Source: Cyclobacteriaceae bacterium (lineage in GTDB: Bacteria > Bacteroidota > Bacteroidia > Cytophagales > Cyclobacteriaceae). From it: a DNA stretch of 64,000 bases. The position numbers and the translations under genes were made by a program. Shown here piece after piece: positions 32,057 to 39,983 of the stretch. Numbering within the stretch: the first letter of the stretch is position 1; each line of letters starts with the position of its first letter. The notes under the pieces were generated by a model. That model was given only the letters and a program-made list of their open reading frames with translations, was not told the origin of the DNA and did not search any database. The stretch lies in the NCBI GenBank assembly GCA_016787645.1, contig JAEUUF010000020.1, positions 1-64,000 of the forward strand. Reading direction: 5' to 3'.

Positions 32057-33814
32057 CTAGTACTGCTTGTTCAGGGGTTGAAACTCGGACCATCCATCCG
32101 TCCAATCAACCGTTGTGGAAAAGGCGCCGCGATAAGTCGTTGGCGTGAAGAATGCCCCAGACACTTTTGCGTCGGCAAAGTTGGCGCCGCTGTTCAAGTT
32201 GCTGTTCCCAGCCACACCAGCCAGCAATTTGAAATCCGGGTTTGACGGATAGGTGGATGAGGTCGAGGCCCCCCAGAAGATCACCGGATTAACACCTATG
32301 TCGTTGTGTGGCGTGGTCGTAGTGATGTTGTTGAAATCCGTATTGGAATTGTTCGTCCAATATGTTGCTACTGCAGTTGCATCTCCGCCAGACAAGCCGG
32401 TGGCAAAGTTGGCATCAGAAGCACTTGTCGAGGCGCCGATGCGCGTGGTGCCCGGAACAGAGAGTACGTTGAAAGCGTGCTTTCCGGCCCCTGCAGTAAG
32501 GTTATCGAGCGTGCCCTGGTCATCCAGGCGAATGCCGATTCGGAACCCGGAGAAGTAGGAATTAAAGATGGACAGCGCCGTTCTCCGCCGAATGTGGGCA
32601 GCGTTCTGAAAGTTCGCAGAAATGGTACGGGACTGAATCTCACGAGGGCCGAGAATGGTCATGTTGGAGAACACGCCACGGGTACAACCGGCCTGGGTAG
32701 TCCCATCGCACACCCCAACGATGGCGTTGCCATTGCCCTGGTTGTCGCTTTCAAATGCGTTGGAGCCCGATTGGTCAGCGAAAAACGTATTTCGCACGGC
32801 GAGTCCGAATTGAACATTGCCTCCCCATCCGAAGTCCGTATCAAAATCATCATCCCATGAAGAGTGGGAAACCAGGTACTTGCCATTCACTGTACCGCCG
32901 AACCATTCGAATCCATCATCACCACCAAAAGAAACCTGGACATATTCCAGGGTGGTTCCGTTTCCAACGCCACCCAGCGTCAAGCTATTGGTCTCATTGT
33001 TGGGGGTAAGTTCTATGCCCGCATATTCTATACGCGTATAACGGATGGTGCCTGAGTTTTCGGTTGCATTAGTGATGGGTGTTGCATTTTCGGCCAGTGA
33101 ACTGCCGTAGCTTACCGCCGGCGTAATTCCCTCAATGGTGGGCTTCGCTAGCTGGTTAACAAAGGCATTGCCCAGCAGGAGCACACCGCCCCAGTCGCCA
33201 CGGTCACGGGCACCAATTGGTTGCGCCGAAGTAAAGACAACCGGGTTGTTTGCTTCTCCGAGTGCATCCAGCTTTCCTCCGGGCTTAATGATGAGTGTGC
33301 CTTTGCTTGCCTTGTCTCCTTTCAGGATGGTTCCAGCAGGTATGGTGAGTGTTACACCACTTTCAACAAAGACTTGTCCCTTGATAATATATTGCTGCGA
33401 AGCATCTAATGTGCGATTGGCGGTAATGGAACCTTGCAATGTTTCACCGACAGTAATCTGGAAACTCGCGGTTCCTGAGTAATATCCCTTGTTGTCCACT
33501 ACCTGGAATCCCAGCGTGATGCTTGACCCTACGACAGCGTCTGCCGGAATCGTGTATACATAGGTTGTCGGTGATGCCACCCCGGAGAGTGAAACCACGT
33601 CACTCTCAACACCCGCCACAAATACATGCATTTCGCTGGCTCCGTTAGGTGCATCAAACGCGAGATTCACCGTCACATTGGTCCCTGGCTTTCCCGAGCC
33701 AGAAGCAGGATCAACCGTAATGATGGCGACCGGTTGAACGCTATTGCTATTGTCGGTGCACATCATGAATGACGTAGCCATGAAGGCAATCGATAGAAGT
33801 GAAGTTCTTTTCAT
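32057..33814 (-). CDS. surface lipoprotein with IPT/Ig-like and right-handed beta-helix parts
   Basis: About 585 aa from the ATG at 33814 (MKRTSLLSIAFMATSFMMC, probable lipid anchor at Cys19). Residues about 25-125 look Ig/IPT-like (VDPASGSGKPGTNVTVNLAF). The rest follows the pattern of a known Bacteroidota family of parallel beta-helix proteins: VESGVTLTIPAGTILKGDKA, DRGDWGGVLLLGNAF, GTIRYTRIEYAG, LTLGGVGNGTTLEYVQVSFG, GGDDGFEWFGGTV. The family is usually encoded next to a TonB-dependent receptor, as here (103 nt downstream of one). It may collect a ligand for that receptor (inference). The ATG at 33835 is rejected because the -7 box overlaps it. Confidence 0.8.
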   Translation of the reverse strand: MKRTSLLSIAFMATSFMMCTDNSNSVQPVAIITVDPASGSGKPGTNVTVNLAFDAPNGASEMHVFVAGVESDVVSLSGVASPTTYVYTIPADAVVGSSITLGFQVVDNKGYYSGTASFQITVGETLQGSITANRTLDASQQYIIKGQVFVESGVTLTIPAGTILKGDKASKGTLIIKPGGKLDALGEANNPVVFTSAQPIGARDRGDWGGVLLLGNAFVNQLAKPTIEGITPAVSYGSSLAENATPITNATENSGTIRYTRIEYAGIELTPNNETNSLTLGGVGNGTTLEYVQVSFGGDDGFEWFGGTVNGKYLVSHSSWDDDFDTDFGWGGNVQFGLAVRNTFFADQSGSNAFESDNQGNGNAIVGVCDGTTQAGCTRGVFSNMTILGPREIQSRTISANFQNAAHIRRRTALSIFNSYFSGFRIGIRLDDQGTLDNLTAGAGKHAFNVLSVPGTTRIGASTSASDANFATGLSGGDATAVATYWTNNSNTDFNNITTTTPHNDIGVNPVIFWGASTSSTYPSNPDFKLLAGVAGNSNLNSGANFADAKVSGAFFTPTTYRGAFSTTVDWTDGWSEFQPLNKQY

Positions 33815-33832
33815 CTTTAATATATTTTGCTT

Positions 33833-33840
33833 CAAAAGTA
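33833..33840 (-). promoter_or_regulatory. -7 box TACTTTTG upstream of the beta-helix lipoprotein
   Basis: An exact TAnnTTTG match on the minus strand, 18 nt before the ATG at 33814, overlapping the alternative ATG at 33835. It suggests the lipoprotein can be transcribed apart from the receptor gene. Confidence 0.45.
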
Positions 33841-33938
33841 GACTTGCGGTTTCCCCTGGTGATGTCTGTGGAATTAAGAATTGGTTACATCCGTATTAAC
33901 TCAGCTCCGCCCGGTTAATGAAGAGATAACCCGGATGC

Positions 33939-36779
33939 TCAGTTCATGGCGCTGAGTTTCCAGACAAATCCAAGGGTGAAGGTGGAACCCACCTTATACT
34001 GCCGGATGATGGCTTCCTGGTCGGTCTTGATTTCGTTGTTGTTGTCATTGTCCTGGTAAATGCTGTAGGTAGCATCCAGCAGGTTCTGAATATTGAACTT
34101 GGTTTCAAATCGCTTCGCCCAGGTTTTCGAAATCTGAAAATCGACGGAGTTGCGGGGCATCTCCCACCACGAAGGGAAATTTTTGTCACCCACCGAGAAG
34201 ATGCGTGGACCAAAGACATTGTACGCCACGTTTACTGAGAAGCCCGAAGCCTCATCGAAGTAATAAAGACCGGCGTTAATGATGTACGGTGATTGGCCCT
34301 GCAGCGGACGATTCCTGATTTGGTTGGCATTGGCCAGGTTAGTGCCGATGTCCACATTGCTGTGAATCCAGGCGGCGTTCAGGTTAACCGACGTATTACG
34401 TAGGATTTTTGCCAACCCCAGGCTGGCCAATGACTTCCTGAATTCAAGTTCTACGCCATACGAATTGGCGGTAGGCGCATTGCCATAACTGAACTGCGGA
34501 TTATCTGTTGTCACCTGCAGATATGTTTCGATGGGATTCGTGAAGCTTTTGTAGAAACCGCCAACGCTGATAATCTCACCAGGGTTTGGATACATCTCCC
34601 AACGCGCATCAATGTTGTCAATGGTGGCTGTTTTCAACTTAGGATTCCCATAGATGGCAGCTTCATATTCGTACTGGTAATAAAGGAAAGGGGCCAATTC
34701 CCGGAATTCAGGACGGTTTACCGTTCTCCCATAAGCAACACGAACGAGTGAGCGGTTACCAAGATTATAGGCCACATTCAAAGAGGGCAATGCTGAGAAA
34801 ATAGGATTGTTGATGGCAATTGGTCCCGTGTTCGTCCTGGCATTGAGCTGCTGCACGTTATACTCACCCCGGAAGCCCACGGTCACGTCGAAGTTGCCCA
34901 TCGGCAAACTTCCACTCACATAACCGGCTGTCAATGTGTTTTTTCCTTCATAGGTGTCCTGCGGCTGAGTTCCATCTTCAATCACGAATCCATTGGACTT
35001 ACGGATATTCTCGGGGGCAAACACGTTGGTAAGCGGCAACCGGGAAAGTGAATCGCCAACAGCCGGATCGAAGCCTGCACTGTTTGGATACAGGTAGTTT
35101 ACAAATCGGGCATTGAAGCTGCGCGTCTTGTATTCCGCGTAGTACCCGGCCCGGATACTCGCCTTCCGTTTAGCATCGGGGTTGCCAAACGTCTTCACAT
35201 AGTCCGCAGAATTTGAAAATCCTCGATCATTAAGTTTAGACCAGAACCGTCCCGTTTCAAATACGTTTCCAGCGGCTGGCAATTGCATGGTGTAGGGCCC
35301 TTCGGTTCCCGCCTCTGCCTTGTCACGGAAAGTCCGGAAGCGGCGGTAATCAGGTTCATTACGACTCACCAGGTTAGCCCCTACCAACCAGGAGATCTTG
35401 CTCGAGCCATCGCCAAGCGTATGCGTGCCCATCAGCTGGCCCGAATAGATTGAACGGCTCAGGTAGTGATACGCATAATTGGTCCGATCAAAATTTGGAT
35501 TCTGAATGTAGTCCTCCCCGGTTCTAATGGTGGTTTCATTTTCACCTAATTGAACAAAGAGGTTTTTGAATTCAATAAAATTCCTGTCGTTCAAATCAAA
35601 CCGCCAGTTGTGCACAATATTGAAACGCGCATCGTTACTGTAGAAATCATCGCGATACTCAAAGCGCTTTTCAGCACTGGTAGGGGTAAACGTGTTATAG
35701 CGAAGAAACTTGGCCTGGGCATGCATGTAGGAGTTGGAGTACGCCAACGAGGTGAGGTTGCTGAACTTCACATGACCAACATTGAAATGCTTCGCCAGGT
35801 TGAAGGTGAACCCCATGTTGACCGGGGCATTTTTGGAGAGCGGGGCGAAATTGTTTGTCAGGGATTTACCCGCTCTTTCCCGAAGGGGAGAATTTTTTGC
35901 GGAAGTTTTCAGGGCGCCTGAACTCGGAAAGTTGGACGGCAAGTCGCGAAACCCATTGTCAAATCCAAGCCAGTCAGTGCTGCTTCCCTGGGACGAGATT
36001 GTGGTTTGACCTGTGGCATTGGTGCGATAACCCACATTGAATCCTACGTTAATAAATTCCTCATTGGAAGGCTGCTTCGTCACCACGCGGATCATGCCGC
36101 CTGCGAAATCTCCGGGGAGTTCCGCGGAAGCCGACTTGTAGATAAGCATCTGATCAATCGCGCCAGCGCCAATCAGGTCGAAGGAAAAGGAGCGACGATC
36201 AATTTCAGTACTGGGTGCAATGGCATTGTTAATCATCACCTGGTTGTATCGTTCCGGTACGCCACGGACCACGACAAATCGATTGTCAACTACCGTAACC
36301 CCCGGCACGCGTTTCATCACTTCGGCCGCGTCGCGGTCCGGTAGCCGGGTAATTTGCTCTGCGGAGATCCCGCTTACTACCAGTTTCGCCTCGCGAATGC
36401 TCCGGATGAGGTTTCCATCGGTGTTGATCTCCCGTTTAGCGGTGACCACAACTTCGGATAACTCTGACACTTCCTCAGCCAAGGGAACATCCAGCGTAGT
36501 GATTTTGCCCCCTTCCACAATCACGTCCGTAAGGGATTGCGTCTTGTACGTGATGGAAGAAACCACGATGGTGTAGGTCCCGGGCTTTACGTTGGAAATT
36601 TGGAAAGCTCCTTCCAGGTCAGTAGCCGCCCCAACGGTAGTGCCCTCAATAACCACATTGGCGCCAATGATGGGTTCTGCCGTTCTGGCATCGACAATCT
36701 TGCCGTTGATGGTGCCGTTCTGCGCCATGGAAACAGCCGAAACCAGGAGCAAAACAGTGAATAAGATCAGCGAGCGCAT
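33939..36779 (-). CDS. TonB-dependent outer membrane receptor
   Basis: A 946-aa receptor. Order: signal peptide (MRSLILFTVLLLVSAVSMAQ), carboxypeptidase-regulatory-like domain (about 22-105, GTINGKIVDARTAEPIIGAN), TonB-box/linker (SELSEVVVTAKRE), plug domain (about 125-235, with RLPDRDAAEVMKRVPGVTVV and VVVRGVPERYNQVMINN), then the 22-strand barrel ending in TFTLGFVWKLSAMN. It moves a ligand across the outer membrane with energy from TonB-ExbBD. The ligand is not readable. No SusD-like gene is next to it, so it is not a typical glycan locus; the partner is the beta-helix lipoprotein downstream. Two inverted repeats lie in the 227-nt upstream gap. Confidence 0.92.
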   Translation of the reverse strand: MRSLILFTVLLLVSAVSMAQNGTINGKIVDARTAEPIIGANVVIEGTTVGAATDLEGAFQISNVKPGTYTIVVSSITYKTQSLTDVIVEGGKITTLDVPLAEEVSELSEVVVTAKREINTDGNLIRSIREAKLVVSGISAEQITRLPDRDAAEVMKRVPGVTVVDNRFVVVRGVPERYNQVMINNAIAPSTEIDRRSFSFDLIGAGAIDQMLIYKSASAELPGDFAGGMIRVVTKQPSNEEFINVGFNVGYRTNATGQTTISSQGSSTDWLGFDNGFRDLPSNFPSSGALKTSAKNSPLRERAGKSLTNNFAPLSKNAPVNMGFTFNLAKHFNVGHVKFSNLTSLAYSNSYMHAQAKFLRYNTFTPTSAEKRFEYRDDFYSNDARFNIVHNWRFDLNDRNFIEFKNLFVQLGENETTIRTGEDYIQNPNFDRTNYAYHYLSRSIYSGQLMGTHTLGDGSSKISWLVGANLVSRNEPDYRRFRTFRDKAEAGTEGPYTMQLPAAGNVFETGRFWSKLNDRGFSNSADYVKTFGNPDAKRKASIRAGYYAEYKTRSFNARFVNYLYPNSAGFDPAVGDSLSRLPLTNVFAPENIRKSNGFVIEDGTQPQDTYEGKNTLTAGYVSGSLPMGNFDVTVGFRGEYNVQQLNARTNTGPIAINNPIFSALPSLNVAYNLGNRSLVRVAYGRTVNRPEFRELAPFLYYQYEYEAAIYGNPKLKTATIDNIDARWEMYPNPGEIISVGGFYKSFTNPIETYLQVTTDNPQFSYGNAPTANSYGVELEFRKSLASLGLAKILRNTSVNLNAAWIHSNVDIGTNLANANQIRNRPLQGQSPYIINAGLYYFDEASGFSVNVAYNVFGPRIFSVGDKNFPSWWEMPRNSVDFQISKTWAKRFETKFNIQNLLDATYSIYQDNDNNNEIKTDQEAIIRQYKVGSTFTLGFVWKLSAMN

Positions 36780-36786
36780 AGGATGT

Positions 36787-36811
36787 GAATTGACGCTACA
36801 AAGGTCAATTC
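36787..36811. promoter_or_regulatory. inverted repeat GAATTGAC-N9-GTCAATTC before the TonB receptor gene
   Basis: Perfect 8-bp arms (36787-36794 and 36804-36811) with a 9-nt spacer, starting 8 nt before the ATG at 36779. A near-consensus -7 box on the minus strand (GACCTTTG) overlaps the spacer and right arm, so this is a likely operator. Confidence 0.6.
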
Positions 36812-36964
36812 GGCATATTACCCGGCTGATTCGGGGATGTTACCTAATTGTTAAAAGGGGACGGGGATTATCTCTGGAAATCGGCGAAACCTGATAATGA
36901 AATCTGGCTATGAAGGTTCTTTCGCCCTGGAACTGATCGGTTTAGAAAAATGAACCAAATAGCG

Positions 36965-36989
36965 TTCTGTTAAACGCCAGGTAACAGAA
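36965..36989. promoter_or_regulatory. inverted repeat TTCTGTTA-N9-TAACAGAA downstream of moxR
   Basis: Perfect 8-bp arms with a 9-nt spacer, 17 nt after the moxR stop. It has the same geometry as the dyad at 36787-36811. It may be a second operator or a weak terminator; no T run follows. The rest of the 36780-37006 gap shows no gene. Confidence 0.5.
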
Positions 36990-37006
36990 ATAAAGTTGTG
37001 TTAACG

Positions 37007-37990
37007 CTACTTTCCGATCGGCACCTTGTTCAGGATAGCCTTAATGATGTCCGTGGTCTTCACATTATCCGCTTCTGCTTCATAGTTGAGGATGATGCGG
37101 TGGTTCATCACATCGGGCGCCACTTCCTTGATATCCTCGGGCAGCACATAGTCGCGACCCTCCAGGTAAGCGGCCGCCTTGCAAGCCAGGTTCAAATTGA
37201 TGCTGGCCCGGGGTGAGGCCCCAAATTGAATGTACTGCGCCTCGTGATCCAATTTATATTCTTTCGCATTCCGCGAAGCGGAAACCAATTCAATGATGTA
37301 CTTCTCCAGCGACTCGCTGATTTTGACTTTGTTCACCTCCTCACGAATGGCGAAGATATCCTCCTTGGTCAGGACCGCATTGACCGTGAAATCAAACTGC
37401 ATGTTGGAAATGCGTCTCATGATTTCCAACTCTTGATCCTTGGTGGGATACGAGACCGAAACCTTCATCATAAACCGGTCCACCTGCGCCTCGGGCAGCG
37501 GGTAGGTACCTTCATTCTCCACCGGGTTTTGTGTCGCCATCACGAGGAAGGGTTTGTCCAGCTTGAAAGTGGTCTCCCCAATCGTCACCGTCTTTTCCTG
37601 CATGGCTTCGAGCAGCGCAGACTGCACCTTGGCGGGAGAACGGTTGATCTCATCCGCCAGAATAATGTTGGCGAAAATGGGACCTTTCTTCACTTCAAAT
37701 TTTCCTTCCCGCTGATTATAGATCATCGTTCCTACGAGGTCCGACGGCAGTAAGTCAGGAGTAAACTGAATTCGCTGGAAATCGAGGTGCAAGACCCTTG
37801 CCACCGTCGAAATCGTTAATGTCTTAGCCAAACCGGGCACGCCCTCCAGAAGGATGTGGCCGTTGGTGAACAGGCCGATCAGCAAGCGGTTGACCATATA
37901 ATCCTGGCCTACCACCACTTTCGCTACTTCTGTATAGACCTGGTCAATTTTCCTGTGGTGTTCCGACACCTGATCTGCTCCGAATGCCAT
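37007..37990 (-). CDS. MoxR family AAA+ ATPase
   Basis: A 327-aa ATPase with Walker A GVPGLAKT (50-57), Walker B LADEINR (111-117) and sensor ATQNPVENEGTYPLPEAQVDR in two parts. MoxR proteins act as chaperones for maturation of metal- or VWA-domain partner proteins. The usual neighbours (DUF58 and VWA/BatA-type genes) are absent on both sides. Either the operon is split in this genome or this is an orphan member. Cytosolic; no signal peptide. The gene downstream is the TonB receptor, 227 nt away. Confidence 0.92.
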   Translation of the reverse strand: MAFGADQVSEHHRKIDQVYTEVAKVVVGQDYMVNRLLIGLFTNGHILLEGVPGLAKTLTISTVARVLHLDFQRIQFTPDLLPSDLVGTMIYNQREGKFEVKKGPIFANIILADEINRSPAKVQSALLEAMQEKTVTIGETTFKLDKPFLVMATQNPVENEGTYPLPEAQVDRFMMKVSVSYPTKDQELEIMRRISNMQFDFTVNAVLTKEDIFAIREEVNKVKISESLEKYIIELVSASRNAKEYKLDHEAQYIQFGASPRASINLNLACKAAAYLEGRDYVLPEDIKEVAPDVMNHRIILNYEAEADNVKTTDIIKAILNKVPIGK

Positions 37991-38093
37991 AAATGACTTA
38001 TTTCTGAAAAAGTGAAGCGCAATAATAAAGAATTAGGTTCAAAAACGGGCCGCGGGAGGGATAGACGGAGTTTGCCGAAATGACACTACGCCC

Positions 38094-39467
38094 CTAATCA
38101 AAGTAGATAACCTCTTGCTCAACCGGGTTTTGAAGTACGGATGTAACGATGCCCTGGGCTATTCGGTTTTCCCGGTCAGGTATAATTACTTCACGAATTG
38201 CGCCCAACTCGTTCAATGATTGCCCGGCGCTGGCATACCCAAATCCAATATACTGACCTTGCTCCACCAGGATCACGGATTGTTCTTGCTCCGATCGCCC
38301 CGGTCCAAAGATGGCTGCGCTCATGCCTCCCGGGACAAATGAAGCCATCATGGTTTCGGTTCGCGCATTGTATTCAGCCACGGCTTCTTTTCCTTCGCAA
38401 GCTCCACGACAAGATCCCGACAAGTGTGCATAGCACGGTCCTTTGGCTACTTGAAGTCCTGATAACTTAGGGCAGAGCTCAAAGTCCTTTACTTTTGTCC
38501 AGAGTGCGCTCCATGCTGCACTCTTATTGGCAAATGTGACCAGCGGCTTGGCATTCCTGCCCACTGCATTGACCACAAACCGACGAAATCCATTGCGGTC
38601 GTAATAGTCGAAGACTCCCCATGACTCAACGCGTACTTTCTGGGCAAGATTGTATTTGGGCCATCGGCTTCGAATTTCCTTTGCCTCCAGGATAAGCGCA
38701 ATCAGTTCATTGCCGGTGAGTTCATAGCGAATACCATGAATTTCATTCCGGATATTGGACCGGTTCCATTCCGCTGCTTCGCCGGTGAAATGTCCGGTAA
38801 TTCGTTTTTTAAGGTTGATCGCTTTGCCCACATAGATAACCTGTCCACGGCCATCCAGGAAATAATAGACCCCGGGCTTCGCGGGAAGCAGGTCATAATC
38901 CTCTTTGCGGAGATTCGGAGGCAATATCGCGTCCCCTGAATTTCTTTTAAGCGCCTTGGCAATTACCCCACGCTCATCCCGCTTCAGCAGTTGATCAAAA
39001 ATTCGGGCCGTAGCTTCCGCGTCGCCACCCGCGCGGTGACGATCGGTGATGACAATACCCAGGCTTTCCGCCAGCCTTCCCAGGCTGTATGAATCGAGCC
39101 CTGGAATTATCTTTCTGCTGAGCTTTACGGTACACAATCTCCTTGATGACCAACTGATCCCTGCTTCCTCCAGCTCTTTCTTCAGGAAGCTATAATCAAA
39201 ATGTGCATTGTGGGCGACAAAAACTTTCTCCTTGAGCTGCTCATGAATCTCCGGTGCGATATCCTCAAACAGCGGGGCCTGGCTTACCATCTCGTTGGTG
39301 ATGCCGGTAAGTCCCGTAATGAACAACGGGACTCTTCGACCCGGGTTGATCAGTGTTTGAAATCGTCCGGTGATTTGCAGACCATCATGATGAATGATGG
39401 CAATCTCCGTCATCCGGTGATTTTCGGCATACCCACCCGTGGTCTCAATGTCAACAATCGCGTACAC
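38094..39467 (-). CDS. DEDDh exonuclease fused to UvrC-type GIY-YIG domain
   Basis: A 457-aa two-domain protein. Residues 1-165 form a DnaQ/epsilon-like 3'-5' exonuclease: DIET (Asp6, Glu8), HNAHFDYSFL, and HRAGGD as ExoIII motif of the DEDDh type. From about 195 follows a GIY-YIG nuclease domain as at the N-terminus of UvrC/Cho: PGVYYFLDGRGQVIYVGKAI, then LKKRITGHF. The C-terminal part has a Cys pair region (GPCYAHLSGSCRGACEG) and no HhH or UvrBC domain. Such fusions are known in Actinobacteria and Bacteroidota and are presumed to work in repair. The frame choice is clear and no frameshift is seen. Divergent from the holin-like gene. Confidence 0.88.
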   Translation of the reverse strand: MYAIVDIETTGGYAENHRMTEIAIIHHDGLQITGRFQTLINPGRRVPLFITGLTGITNEMVSQAPLFEDIAPEIHEQLKEKVFVAHNAHFDYSFLKKELEEAGISWSSRRLCTVKLSRKIIPGLDSYSLGRLAESLGIVITDRHRAGGDAEATARIFDQLLKRDERGVIAKALKRNSGDAILPPNLRKEDYDLLPAKPGVYYFLDGRGQVIYVGKAINLKKRITGHFTGEAAEWNRSNIRNEIHGIRYELTGNELIALILEAKEIRSRWPKYNLAQKVRVESWGVFDYYDRNGFRRFVVNAVGRNAKPLVTFANKSAAWSALWTKVKDFELCPKLSGLQVAKGPCYAHLSGSCRGACEGKEAVAEYNARTETMMASFVPGGMSAAIFGPGRSEQEQSVILVEQGQYIGFGYASAGQSLNELGAIREVIIPDRENRIAQGIVTSVLQNPVEQEVIYFD

Positions 39468-39563
39468 GCTTCGAAATTACATAGGCACCTGTAGCTTAAA
39501 AAGTCATTGATCGCTCAATTAGTTCCTGAGGATTAAGGATATTCACGGCATAAAGTCGAGGCC

Positions 39564-39908
39564 ATGAAACTGGTTGTCCGTTTTCTGCTATCGGGTGTTG
39601 CGGTGATGCTCACCGCCTACTTGCTCCCAGGAGTTCACGTTACAGATTATTGGGCTGCGCTATTGGTAGCCGCTCTTGTATCCTTCTCCAACCTCGTGAT
39701 ACGACCCCTGCTGATTGTTTTCACCATTCCCATCACTGTACTTACCCTGGGACTCTTTCTGCTGGTCATCAACGCACTCATCATCCTGGGAGTGGACTAT
39801 TTCGTTGTTGATTTTCAAGTCGATGACTTTTGGTGGGCGCTGGCCTTTAGCGTGATCTTGTCTATCTTTAATAGCTTGTTTTCTGACCTGCTGAAAGAAA
39901 AAGAATAG
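39564..39908 (+). CDS. holin-like family (PF04020/YvlD) membrane protein
   Basis: A 114-aa protein of four hydrophobic segments (about 3-21, 29-48, 52-78, 88-106) with the family pattern LLPGVHVTDYWAALLVAALV and NLVIRPLLIVFTIPITVLTL. The family name mentions phage holins, but most members are ordinary chromosomal membrane proteins linked to envelope stress in other bacteria. No phage gene is near. It is followed 75 nt downstream by the S9 peptidase on the same strand. Confidence 0.82.
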   Translation: MKLVVRFLLSGVAVMLTAYLLPGVHVTDYWAALLVAALVSFSNLVIRPLLIVFTIPITVLTLGLFLLVINALIILGVDYFVVDFQVDDFWWALAFSVILSIFNSLFSDLLKEKE

Positions 39909-39983
39909 GCGATCACCATCCATCACTTTTGACCTCGGCGCTGTCCGTCGATCAGGTAACTTTCTTCTTTCATACCCTTGTCC

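Noticed and set aside
39564..39908. Prophage holin
   Set aside because: The family label is misleading; no lysin, portal or other phage genes are nearby, and the neighbours are chromosomal housekeeping genes.
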